A model generated the notes under the pieces. It was not told where the DNA came from. It did no database searches and worked only from the letters and a program-made list of their open reading frames with translations. Positions 37,649 through 46,029 of a stretch of 64,000 nt of DNA are shown here, one piece after another. The position numbers were made by a program, and so were the translations under genes. Source of the stretch: Shinella yambaruensis (lineage in GTDB: Bacteria; Pseudomonadota; Alphaproteobacteria; Rhizobiales; Rhizobiaceae); the NCBI RefSeq assembly GCF_022899355.1, contig NZ_JALJCK010000013.1, positions 1 through 64,000 of the forward strand, given 5' to 3'. Each line of letters begins with the position of its first letter. Position 1 is the stretch's first letter.

Positions 37649-38851
37649 TCACAGATCGATGTGCATCTGCTCGATGGCCTGGTCCACGTCGGCGATGATG
37701 TCGTCGATATGCTCGATGCCGACCGAGAAGCGCACCAGGCCGTCGACCACGCCCATCGCCTCGCGCTCCTGGCTCGGAATGTCGAGGAAGGCCATGGTGG
37801 CGGGAACCTGCGTGGTGGTGCGAAGGCCGCCGAGGCTGGCGGCAAAGGAGCACAGCTTCAGCCGCTTGAGCAGGCGCGCGCCGGAGGCTTCGTCGGCGAC
37901 CTGGAAGGAGAGCATCGCCCCGCCGCCCTGCAATTGCTCGCTCGCCGAAGCATAGTTCGGGTGCGAGGGCAGGCCGGGGTAGAAGACGCGCTTGACGCGC
38001 GGATGGGCTTCGAGGTGCTTTGCCAAAGCCAGCGCATTGGCGCACTGCTTTTCAAGGCGCAGCGAAAGCGTCTGTGCGCCGCGCAGCAGGAGCCAGGCAT
38101 TGAAGGGCGAGAGCGGCGCGCCGAGCTTGTTCAGCGTGTTCCAGCGCACGTCCTCCAGCCAGTCGGCCGGCAGAATGTCGGATTTCAGCGTGATGACGCC
38201 GCCGACCGCATCGTTGTGGCCGCCGATGAATTTCGTGGCGCTTTCGACGACGACGTCGACGCCGAATTCATGCGGGCGGCAGACGGCGGGAGAGGCGAAG
38301 GTGTTGTCGCAGATGACGACGATGCCGCGGGCGTGCGCGATCTCGACCAGTTCCTTGAGCGGCGGCACCTTCATCGTCGGGTTGGCGATGGCCTCGACAT
38401 ACAAGACCTTGGTCTCGTCGGTGAAGGCGTTCTCGACGGCGCGCACGTCGGTGCAGTCGACGAGGCTGACCTTCAGGCCGAAATCCTGGGCGCGGTGGTC
38501 GAAGAATTCATGCGTCGAGGAATAGGTGGTGAGGTCGGCGACGATATGGTCGCCCGCCTTCATGATGCCGAAGAGCGCGTGCGAGATGGCCGCCATGCCG
38601 GAGGCGGTGGCAAGGCAGGCGGTGCCGCCGGTCAGTTGCGCGATATGTTCTTCCAGCTTGTATTCGGTCGGGTTGCCGCAGCGCGAGTATATGTTCACTT
38701 CCTTGCGGGCGCCTGCCACGATCTGGTCGTAGATGTCGCCGGCATACTGGAAGTTCGCCGACATGTAGATCGGATAGCTGATCGACTGGGAATGTTCCTC
38801 CGGCTCGTAGAAGACGGCGCGGCTGGCGAACTGGTAGTCCTTGGCAGACAT
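37649..38851 (-). CDS. Cys/Met-metabolism PLP enzyme (cystathionine gamma-lyase/synthase type)
   Basis: A 400-residue trans-sulfuration-family enzyme. It shows YSRCGNPT (55-62), the PLP lysine K207 in ESATKFIGGHND, and the C-terminal RFSVGIEHIDDII block. The family performs beta/gamma-eliminations or replacements on sulfur or oxygen amino acid conjugates. It sits 18 bp after the last permease gene and just before the PfkB kinase, in one operon with the sugar transporter. That suggests the imported compound has an amino acid part. Exact reaction unknown. Confidence 0.87.
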   Translation of the reverse strand: MSAKDYQFASRAVFYEPEEHSQSISYPIYMSANFQYAGDIYDQIVAGARKEVNIYSRCGNPTEYKLEEHIAQLTGGTACLATASGMAAISHALFGIMKAGDHIVADLTTYSSTHEFFDHRAQDFGLKVSLVDCTDVRAVENAFTDETKVLYVEAIANPTMKVPPLKELVEIAHARGIVVICDNTFASPAVCRPHEFGVDVVVESATKFIGGHNDAVGGVITLKSDILPADWLEDVRWNTLNKLGAPLSPFNAWLLLRGAQTLSLRLEKQCANALALAKHLEAHPRVKRVFYPGLPSHPNYASASEQLQGGGAMLSFQVADEASGARLLKRLKLCSFAASLGGLRTTTQVPATMAFLDIPSQEREAMGVVDGLVRFSVGIEHIDDIIADVDQAIEQMHIDL

Positions 38852-38869
38852 GGTTTTACTCCTGGAAAA

Positions 38870-39712
38870 TCATTCCTTCACGGCCCCGCCGATGAGGGCG
38901 GCCGTGATCTGGCGTTCGAAATAGATGAAGAGGATGAGCGGGGCGATGGCGGCGATGAGGATGGCCGCCAGCATCACCGGATAGTTGGTGATGTGCTCGC
39001 CGACGAAATCGGTGAGGCCGACGGGCAGGGTTTTCCGCGCCGGGTTGTTGATGAAGACGACCGGGAAGAGGAAGTCGTTCCACACCCAGATCATGTTGAC
39101 GATGGCGACGGTGAACATGGCCGGCCTTGCAATGGGCAGGGCGACCTTGCGGAAGATCTGCCATTCGGAGGCGCCGTCGACGCGGCCGGCGTCGAAAAGC
39201 TCGCGCGGCAACGTGTTGAAGAAGGCCTGCATGATGAAGATCGACACCGGCACGTTGAAGGCGGCCGTCGGCAGGATGACGCCGAGATGGGTATCGAGCA
39301 GGCCCGCGCCGCGCAGCATGACGACGAGCGGCACCAGCGCCACATAGGCGGGGATCGCCATGGCGGCGGTGAGGGAGAGTTCGACCGCCGGCATCCAGCG
39401 CGGGCGGTAGATGGCGAGCGCGTAGCCGGCGAGCGTCGACACGAGCACGGTGATCAGCGTCGCGCCGGCCATGACGATCAGCGAATTGACCGCATAGCCG
39501 CCGAGCGCCCCGCCGCTCCAGGCGCCGATATAGGCGTCGAAATTGAGGCTCGTCGGGAAGGACCAGACGGAGCGCATGAATTCCCTGTTGGTCTTGAAGG
39601 TGCTGTAGATCATCCAGACGAAGGGGAAGATCACCATCAGCACATGCAGGGTGAGGAAGGCCAGCACGATGCTGTTCGTGCGGTTCCAGCGGTGGACGAC
39701 GGTCGGCGTCAT
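38870..39712 (-). CDS. Sugar ABC transporter permease, MalG type
   Basis: A 280-residue inner-membrane permease with six predicted helices and the EAA-type loop (ELFDAGRVDGASEWQIFRKVALPIARPA) that contacts the ATPase. The ATG at 39712 overlaps the stop of the preceding permease gene (ATGA). It is the second permease of a carbohydrate uptake 1-type transporter. No ATPase gene is in the cluster, so a shared MsmK/UgpC-type ATPase encoded elsewhere is needed. Confidence 0.9.
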   Translation of the reverse strand: MTPTVVHRWNRTNSIVLAFLTLHVLMVIFPFVWMIYSTFKTNREFMRSVWSFPTSLNFDAYIGAWSGGALGGYAVNSLIVMAGATLITVLVSTLAGYALAIYRPRWMPAVELSLTAAMAIPAYVALVPLVVMLRGAGLLDTHLGVILPTAAFNVPVSIFIMQAFFNTLPRELFDAGRVDGASEWQIFRKVALPIARPAMFTVAIVNMIWVWNDFLFPVVFINNPARKTLPVGLTDFVGEHITNYPVMLAAILIAAIAPLILFIYFERQITAALIGGAVKE

Positions 39713-40605
39713 GCGTCCCCCTTGCGCTTCATGTAGCGGAAGACGATCCAGGCGGCGAGCGCCGTCAGCACCATCTGCGCGAAGCCGATGGTCGCCGCAT
39801 AGCCCATCTCGAAGCTGCCGAAGCCCATCTTGTAGAGATAGGTGGAGACCACCTCGCTGGCATGGTTCGGCCCGCCATTGGTGAGCACGAAGACCAGCGA
39901 GAAGGTTTTCAGCGAGCCGATGATGGCGAGCAGCGAATTGGCGCGCACGGCGTCCCAGACCATGGGGACGGTGATCGAGACGAATTTGCGCCCATGGCCC
40001 GCGCCGTCGATCTCGGCCGCCTCGTAGACGCTTTCCGGCACGGAACGCACGGCGGCGGTGAAGAGCAGCACGTAGAGGCCGAGGTAGGTAAAGCTCATCA
40101 CCACGACGACGGCAAGGAAGGCAGTGTCGGATTCGCCGAGCCAGCCGCGCTTCAGGCTGTCCAGTCCGACGGCTTTCAGGGCGGCGTTCACCAGCCCGAA
40201 ATAGGGATTGTACATGAAGCGCCAGAGCAGGCCGATGCAAATCTCGCTGACCATGACGGGCACGAGATAGAAGAACAGGAAGATGCGGCTGAAGGCCGGC
40301 ACGATGCGCACCAGGCAGTAGGCGATGACCAGCGCCAGGAAGACCTGGAAGACGATGGCCGAGAGCGCGACGAGCAGGTTGCGGCCGAGCGAGGCCCAGA
40401 AGATCGGGTCGCCTGCAAGCCGCAGCACGTTGCCCACGCCGACGAAGACCGGGGCGGACGCGCCGTCCCACTGGAACATCGACAGCCAGCCGGCATAGAC
40501 GACGGGATAGGCGACGAAGGCGAAGACGAAGAGGAGGGCCGGCGCGAGGAAGATCAGCGCCGCCCGATTGTGTCTCTTCGCAAAGCCGATGTCCGCGCGC
40601 ATCAT
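39709..40605 (-). CDS. Sugar ABC transporter permease, MalF type
   Basis: A 298-residue inner-membrane permease with six helices and the EAA loop SVYEAAEIDGAGHGRKFVSITVPM. It lies between the solute-binding protein gene and the MalG-type permease gene, overlapping the latter by 4 bp. It forms the heterodimeric channel of a carbohydrate ABC importer. The compound carried is unknown. Confidence 0.9.
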   Translation of the reverse strand: MMRADIGFAKRHNRAALIFLAPALLFVFAFVAYPVVYAGWLSMFQWDGASAPVFVGVGNVLRLAGDPIFWASLGRNLLVALSAIVFQVFLALVIAYCLVRIVPAFSRIFLFFYLVPVMVSEICIGLLWRFMYNPYFGLVNAALKAVGLDSLKRGWLGESDTAFLAVVVVMSFTYLGLYVLLFTAAVRSVPESVYEAAEIDGAGHGRKFVSITVPMVWDAVRANSLLAIIGSLKTFSLVFVLTNGGPNHASEVVSTYLYKMGFGSFEMGYAATIGFAQMVLTALAAWIVFRYMKRKGDA

Positions 40606-40662
40606 CCCGCCGTTTCCTGGAGGTATTTGCCCGCCGCCGAAGAAGCGCCGGCGGGCTTCTTC

Positions 40663-41916
40663 CTACTTGTTGGCCTTCAGCGCATCTTCGAGGCGCTTGG
40701 CGCCATCCGCCGGCGCGACGGAGCCGTCGAGAACGCCCTGCAGGGTGGTGTAGTAGATATTGGTCGCGGCCGGCGGCATCGCGGTGTCGTAGAAGGAGTC
40801 GAGATGGCCGGCGGCGTTCATCAGCTCGTTGCTGATGCCGTAGAGCACGGGGCCGGCGGCGGCCTCGGTGGTGGCACCCTTGACGGTCACCATCGTCTTG
40901 CGCAGCTCGACATATTTGGTCATCACCTCGGGCGAGGTGAGGAACTTGAGGAGCGTCACGGCGTCGGCCTTGTTCTCCGCCTTTTCCGAGATGCCGAAGG
41001 AGGCGGCGACGCCGGCCAGAACGTCGCTCTGGTCGCCGGCCCCGCCCGAAACGCTCGGGAAGGCGAAATAGCCGAGCTCGAAACCTTCCGGCGCATCGGC
41101 CGAGGCGCCGATCTGCCAAGTGCCGTTGAGCAGCATGGCGGCCTGGCCGTTGAGGAAGAGCATGTTGGCTTCCTGGTCGCTCATGCCGTTGAAGCCGATG
41201 GGGAAATAGTCTTTCTGCGCGATCTCGGCGATGGTCTGGAAGGCCTTCTCGCCCTCTGCGCCGAGCGTCGCGCCGGCATCGCCATTGACGAAGGATGCGA
41301 CGACGCCGGAGCCCTTCAGGCGCATTTCCATGTACTGGAACCAGAAGGTGGCCGGCCAGGAATCCTTGTTGCCGAGCGAGAAGGGCACGAGGCCCTCTTC
41401 CTTGGCCTTTTCGGCCAGCGCCATCAGCTCGTCATAGGTCTTCGGTACGGTCCAGCCCTTTTCGGCGAACAGCGCCTTGTCGTACCAGAAGACGACGGAG
41501 TCGACGTCGACCGGCACGGCGTAGGTCTTGCCGTCCTTCATGGTCTGGGCGATGGCGCTTTCCAGAAAGCTCTCGCGCCAGCCGTCCTTGGCGAGGTCCG
41601 CGTCGAGCGCATACATCTGGCCGCCCTTGACGAAGGCGTTCAGGAAGCCGCCCGGCAGGGTGTAGAACACGTCGGGCGGATTGCCGGAGGCCATGGCGGT
41701 GTTGAGCTTGGTCTTGTAGGCCGACTGCTCTGCGGCGACGACATCCAGCGTGATGTCCGGATGCTTCCTGGCGAATTCGTCGAGCGCGAAGGTGATGAAA
41801 TCGATTTTGTCCTGCTGGCCGGCATAGGCATGCCAGAAGGAAAGCGCGCCGGCCGCGGCCGGAAATGCGGTGAGCGCAAGCGCGGCGCCGGCGATGAGAA
41901 GACGTTTCAGCTTCAC
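40663..41916 (-). CDS. Sugar ABC transporter solute-binding protein
   Basis: A 417-residue periplasmic binding protein. The signal peptide is KRLLIAGAALALTAFPAAAG, followed by the extracellular solute-binding family 1 start ALSFWHAYAGQQDKIDFI. The start is GTG at 41916 with a GGGAGGA ribosome site; frame sequence beyond it is not family-like and covers the operator repeats. It is the first gene of the minus-strand operon and is divergent from the RpiR regulator. Confidence 0.88.
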   Translation of the reverse strand: MKLKRLLIAGAALALTAFPAAAGALSFWHAYAGQQDKIDFITFALDEFARKHPDITLDVVAAEQSAYKTKLNTAMASGNPPDVFYTLPGGFLNAFVKGGQMYALDADLAKDGWRESFLESAIAQTMKDGKTYAVPVDVDSVVFWYDKALFAEKGWTVPKTYDELMALAEKAKEEGLVPFSLGNKDSWPATFWFQYMEMRLKGSGVVASFVNGDAGATLGAEGEKAFQTIAEIAQKDYFPIGFNGMSDQEANMLFLNGQAAMLLNGTWQIGASADAPEGFELGYFAFPSVSGGAGDQSDVLAGVAASFGISEKAENKADAVTLLKFLTSPEVMTKYVELRKTMVTVKGATTEAAAGPVLYGISNELMNAAGHLDSFYDTAMPPAATNIYYTTLQGVLDGSVAPADGAKRLEDALKANK

Positions 41917-41964
41917 GATATCCTCCCGAAACGGTTGGGCAGCGCCCTCCGCCGCCGTATGCAG

Positions 41965-42018
41965 TGATGCCACAACAAAAACATGCTGTCCATAGTGACA
42001 CCACAACATGCCCATGCT
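41965..42018. promoter_or_regulatory. Two 23-bp direct repeats 31 bp apart, likely RpiR operators
   Basis: The pattern TGA-N2-CCACAACA-N4-CATGCT occurs at 41965-41987 and again at 41996-42018 in the same orientation. The 31-bp period is close to three helical turns, which would place two bound proteins on one face of the DNA. The repeats lie between the divergent transporter operon and the RpiR gene, so the RpiR protein is the natural candidate. Confidence 0.6.
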
Positions 42019-42062
42019 AGCGTCCGCTTCAATCGACAGCGTCAGACCGCGAAAGAGCCGCC

Positions 42063-42917
42063 ATGACCGTTGACCTGCGTGGTCCGTCCAATCCCGCGAG
42101 CAGCCGGCTGCGCAGCGTGCTGCCGAAACTCTCGGACTCCGAGCGCCGCGTCGCGCTCTGGGTGCTGGACAATGCCGAGGCGACCATCCGCAACTCGATG
42201 TCGGCCATCGCCCAGGCGGTGGATGTCAGCGACACGACCGTGCTGCGCATGTGTCGCACCGCCGGCTTCGAGGGTTTTACCGACCTCAAGCTGGCCTTGG
42301 CGCAGGAGCCACGCCAGAGCCAGGAAACCATCTCCAGCGAGCCGCATGCCAGCGATCTCCAGGCGGCCGGCCGGTTGTTCCGCGCCGTGGCGCAGGCGAT
42401 CAGCGACACGCAAGGGGTGCTTTCCGAGGCGACCTTCGCCCGCGCGCTCGATCTCATCGCCGGGGCGCGGCATATCCTCGTCGGCGGCGTCGGCGGGTCG
42501 GGCATCGTCGCGCAGGCCTTCTACCAGCGCTGCATCCGGCTCGGTCTTCGCTGCGATGCGCCGGTGGATTCGCAGTTGCAGATCATGCATTCGGCGCTCA
42601 CCGGGCCGGAAGACCTCGTCGTCGTCATCTCCTATTCCGGCATCACCAGCGACCCGGTGCTCGTGCTCCAGGAGGCGAAGTCGCGCGGGGCGAAGACGCT
42701 CTGCATCACCGGCAACAGCGCCTCGCCGCTCGCGCGTCTCGCAGATGTCGTTCTCGTCAGCGTCTCCCACGAGCAGGGCAGTGAGCCGATGGCCGCGCAG
42801 ATCGCCCAGATGGCGCTGATCGACGCGCTCTATTCGGCCCTCGTCGCGCGCAATGCCGAGCGGGCCCAGCTCACCGAGGAGCGAATGGTCAACGCCATCC
42901 TTCCCAAGTCCATCTAG
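42063..42917 (+). CDS. RpiR/MurR-family transcriptional regulator
   Basis: A 284-residue regulator with an N-terminal HTH_6 domain (about 15-90; LSDSERRVALWVLDN, SMSAIAQAVDVSDTTVLRMCR) and a C-terminal SIS sugar-phosphate-binding domain (about 120-255; HILVGGVGGSGIVAQAF, VVISYSGITSDP). It diverges from the sugar transporter operon and is followed by the TrpF-like gene. It probably controls the cluster in response to a phosphosugar made by the PfkB kinase. Confidence 0.9.
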   Translation: MTVDLRGPSNPASSRLRSVLPKLSDSERRVALWVLDNAEATIRNSMSAIAQAVDVSDTTVLRMCRTAGFEGFTDLKLALAQEPRQSQETISSEPHASDLQAAGRLFRAVAQAISDTQGVLSEATFARALDLIAGARHILVGGVGGSGIVAQAFYQRCIRLGLRCDAPVDSQLQIMHSALTGPEDLVVVISYSGITSDPVLVLQEAKSRGAKTLCITGNSASPLARLADVVLVSVSHEQGSEPMAAQIAQMALIDALYSALVARNAERAQLTEERMVNAILPKSI

Positions 42918-42936
42918 CATCAAGACAGGTATTGCC

Positions 42937-43614
42937 GTGAAGATCCAGATTTACACCATGCAGACCGTTTCCGAGGCGATCGCCGCGGCAGAAGCGGGCG
43001 TCGACTATCTCGGCCTGACGCCTGCCAATCGCGGCCTGCCGGGCGAAATCAGCTTCGCGACGGCGCGCGAGATCGCCGATGCGCTGAAGGGCAAGGCCTC
43101 GCGCGTCGCGCTGTCGGTGGAGAGCGATCTTGCTGCCATCGCCGACATGGTCGCCGCCGTCCGGCCGGACGTGCTGCATCTGTGCGGCGACATCACGCTG
43201 GTGACGCCGGATCATGTGCGCCAGCTGCGCGAAACCCTGCTGCCGCTCTATCCGGGCCTCGGCATCCTGCAGGCCATTCCGATGACCGGGCCGGAAGCGC
43301 TCGATCACGCCGCCGCCTTCGAGCCCTATTGCGACAGCTTCATCCTCGATTCCGTCGCCGCCCATATCGGCGGCATCGGCGCGGCGGGCGTCACCCATGA
43401 CTGGTCGCTGAGCCGCGCGATCGTCGAGCGCAGCAGGCTGCCGGTCATCCTCGCCGGCGGGCTCGGACCGGACAATGTCGCGGCTGCCATCGCCGCGGTG
43501 AAGCCCTGGGCGGTGGATTCGCTGACCCACACCAACAAGCCGCTGCCCGAAGGCGGCTTCCGCAAGGATATCGACAGGATCAAGGCTTTCGTGACGGCCG
43601 CTAGGGCGGCCTGA
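42937..43614 (+). CDS. TrpF-like (phosphoribosylanthranilate isomerase-like) TIM barrel
   Basis: A 225-residue (beta/alpha)8 protein. It begins KIQIYTMQTVSEAIAAAEAG-VDYLGLTP, like TrpF, and has a phosphate-site ending (VILAGGLGPDNVAAAI, then VDSLTHTN). The likely start is GTG 42937, 19 bp after the RpiR gene stop. An ATG at 42958 is also possible. No tryptophan genes are near, and it is co-directional with the regulator of a sugar cluster. It may perform an Amadori-type isomerisation on another sugar-amine phosphate. That role is inferred. Confidence 0.75.
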   Translation: MKIQIYTMQTVSEAIAAAEAGVDYLGLTPANRGLPGEISFATAREIADALKGKASRVALSVESDLAAIADMVAAVRPDVLHLCGDITLVTPDHVRQLRETLLPLYPGLGILQAIPMTGPEALDHAAAFEPYCDSFILDSVAAHIGGIGAAGVTHDWSLSRAIVERSRLPVILAGGLGPDNVAAAIAAVKPWAVDSLTHTNKPLPEGGFRKDIDRIKAFVTAARAA

Positions 43615-43791
43615 GCGACGGCCCTTGACGGAAGGAGGAGGGGCGGTGCCGCTGGCGCCGCCCTTTCTTTTTCGACCAGTGCGATCCCCTTATGGCTCCA
43701 TTGGAACTTCTAATTTTCCAGCGGCAGCGAAGATTTCTACCTTGAACCCCGTCAAACGGCGCGATTGGCCGCGGTCAAGGGAGTTTTTCGA

Positions 43792-45027
43792 ATGAACATG
43801 TTTGCGCGAGGGATGCCGAACCAGCTGCTGCGGCTGCAGGAGATGCACAATGGCGAGAAGGTCCGGCCGACATTTTCGGCGGGCGAGATGGAGCGGCGGC
43901 AGAACGCCATGCGGCGCATTCTGGAGGAGCTGAAGCTCGACGCGGCGATCCTCACCTCCTACCACAACATCTGCTATTTCTCCGACTTCCTCTACTGCTC
44001 CTTCGGCCGCCGCTACGCCTTCGTCATCACGCCGGAAAAGGCGACCTCGGTTTCCGCCGGCATCGATGCGGGCCAGCCCTGGCGCCGCACCTTCGGCGAC
44101 AACATCACCTATACCGACTGGCAGCGCGACAACTTCTTCCATGCCCTGCAGACCCTGCTGCCCAAGGTCTCGCGCATCGGCATCGAGTTCGACCAGGTCA
44201 ATCTCGACCTGCGCCGGCTGCTGGAAGAGGCGTTCCCGCATGTCGAATTCGTCGATATCGGCGCGCCGACCATGTGGCTTCGGACGATCAAGTCGGCCGA
44301 GGAGATCACGCTCATCAAGAAAGGCGCCGCGACGGCCGATATCGGCGGGGCGGCGGTGGCAAACGCCGTTGGCGAGGGCATTCCGGAATACGAGGTGGCG
44401 CTGGCCGGCACGCAGGCCATGGTCCGCCACATCGCGAACCGCTTTCCCCATGCCGAGCTGATGGATACCTGGGTCTGGTTCCAGTCGGGCATCAACACGG
44501 ACGGCGCGCACAATCCGGTGACCTCGCGCCGGGTGGAGAAGGGCGACATCCTCTCGCTCAACTGCTTCCCGATGATCTCGGGCTACTATACCGCGCTGGA
44601 GCGCACGCTTTTCCTCGACCATGCCAGCGACGAGCACCTGCGCATCTGGGAGATCAACTGCGCCGTCCATCGCCGCGGCCTCGAGCTGCTGAAGCCCGGC
44701 GCGCGCTGCGGCGACGTCGCGACGGAACTCAACGAGATCTACCGCGCGCACGGCCTGCTTGGCTATCGCTCCTTCGGCTACGGTCATTCCTTCGGCGTGC
44801 TCTCGCACTACTACGGCCGCGAGGCGGGCGTGGAGCTGCGCGAGGACATCAACACCGTGCTGCAGCCGGGCATGGTCGTGTCGATGGAGCCGATGCTGAC
44901 CATCCCGGACGGCATGCCCGGCGCCGGCGGCTACCGCGAGCACGACATCCTCGTGATGACCGAGACCGGCAGCGAGAACATCACGGGCTTCCCCTTCGGT
45001 CCGGAGCATAATATCCTCCCCGCCTGA
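43792..45027 (+). CDS. Creatinase (creatine amidinohydrolase), M24 fold
   Basis: Hydrolyses creatine to sarcosine and urea. The 411-residue protein matches pseudomonad creatinase closely in my recollection: TSYHNI-YFSDFLYCSFGR near the N-terminus, GQPWRRT, YTDWQRDN, MDTW-WFQSGINTDGAHNPVT with the catalytic His, GYYTALERTLFLDH and FGYGHSFG. The pita-bread fold lacks the metal ligands of true aminopeptidases, as expected. The ATG at 43792 follows AAGGGAG; frame sequence back to 43765 is unlikely. A LysR gene follows in the same direction. No creatininase or sarcosine oxidase genes are visible here. Confidence 0.92.
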   Translation: MNMFARGMPNQLLRLQEMHNGEKVRPTFSAGEMERRQNAMRRILEELKLDAAILTSYHNICYFSDFLYCSFGRRYAFVITPEKATSVSAGIDAGQPWRRTFGDNITYTDWQRDNFFHALQTLLPKVSRIGIEFDQVNLDLRRLLEEAFPHVEFVDIGAPTMWLRTIKSAEEITLIKKGAATADIGGAAVANAVGEGIPEYEVALAGTQAMVRHIANRFPHAELMDTWVWFQSGINTDGAHNPVTSRRVEKGDILSLNCFPMISGYYTALERTLFLDHASDEHLRIWEINCAVHRRGLELLKPGARCGDVATELNEIYRAHGLLGYRSFGYGHSFGVLSHYYGREAGVELREDINTVLQPGMVVSMEPMLTIPDGMPGAGGYREHDILVMTETGSENITGFPFGPEHNILPA

Positions 45028-45095
45028 CCCGTCCGCGGGCAACTTGGAACGGGCCGCCCGATCGGCCCGTTTCCTTTTGGAGCGGTGCCGATCCC

Positions 45096-45968
45096 GTGAG
45101 AAACATTCCGACCGATCTCCTTCGCACCTTCCTCGCGGTCATCGACCTGCGCAGCCATACGCGCGCCGCCGAGCAGCTCGGCCGCACCCAGCCGGCCATC
45201 AGCCTGCAGATGAAGAAGCTCCAGGAACTGCTCAACGTTTCCCTCTTCGCAAAGGATGCCGGCGCCCAGCCGACCGAGGCGGGCGAGCTCGTGGCAAGCT
45301 ATGCGCGGCAGATGCTGACGCTCAACGACGAGATGGTGCTGCGGCTGTCGAGGCGCGACCAGCACGGCAAGATCCGCCTCGGCATTCCCAACGACTATGC
45401 CGACCATTTCCTGCCGAAGCTGATGCCGCGCCTTGCCCGCAGCGGCCATGACTTCCGCTTTGAGGTGGTGTGCGATCTCTCGCATGTCTTGCTGCAAGGC
45501 CTGCGCAACGGGCTCTATGACCTCGTCGTGGCGATGACGCCGGACGGGCCGGCGGAGGGCGCGTTCATGACCTGGAAGGAACCGCTCGCCTGGGTTGGCT
45601 ATACGCCGACATCCGTCGTGACGGACGGGAACGCCAACCTGCGCATCGTCTGCTACCCGGAAGGCTGCCTTTATCGCCGTGCGATGCTGACGGCGCTGCA
45701 GCGCGACGGGCGGGGCTACGATCTCGTCTATACCAGCCCCAGCCTTGCCGGGCTGGAGGCCGCGGTCGGCTCCGGCTTCGGCAACACGGTGCTCGCCCGC
45801 CGCATCGTGCCGAACAAGCTGACGACGCTCGACGAGGCGCTCGGCCTGCCGCGCCTCGCCGATGTCGTCGTCGGCATCTATCTAAGCTCGGATCGCAAGC
45901 GCTCGCCGGTTGCCGAAAGCTTCGCGGCGCATTTCGCCGATGCGTTCCTGGCAGGCAGGCTCGCTTAG
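45096..45968 (+). CDS. LysR-family transcriptional regulator
   Basis: A 290-residue regulator with an N-terminal winged HTH (about 1-60; LLRTFLAVIDLRSHTRAAEQLGRTQPAISLQMKKL in segments) and a LysR substrate-binding domain. The start is GTG at 45096. It follows the creatinase gene by about 70 bp on the same strand, so it may control creatine use, although LysR genes are more often divergent from their target. Confidence 0.88.
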   Translation: MRNIPTDLLRTFLAVIDLRSHTRAAEQLGRTQPAISLQMKKLQELLNVSLFAKDAGAQPTEAGELVASYARQMLTLNDEMVLRLSRRDQHGKIRLGIPNDYADHFLPKLMPRLARSGHDFRFEVVCDLSHVLLQGLRNGLYDLVVAMTPDGPAEGAFMTWKEPLAWVGYTPTSVVTDGNANLRIVCYPEGCLYRRAMLTALQRDGRGYDLVYTSPSLAGLEAAVGSGFGNTVLARRIVPNKLTTLDEALGLPRLADVVVGIYLSSDRKRSPVAESFAAHFADAFLAGRLA

Positions 45969-46029
45969 AGATAAAGGAAAGAAAATCTCGACCAATGGCG
46001 TGGCAACATGTCTTTGATGTTGAGCCACA

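Noticed and set aside
38870-41119. Single 749-codon frame spanning both sugar permeases
   Set aside because: Only the last 280 codons are a permease; the earlier part is an off-frame reading of the MalF-type permease and binding protein genes.
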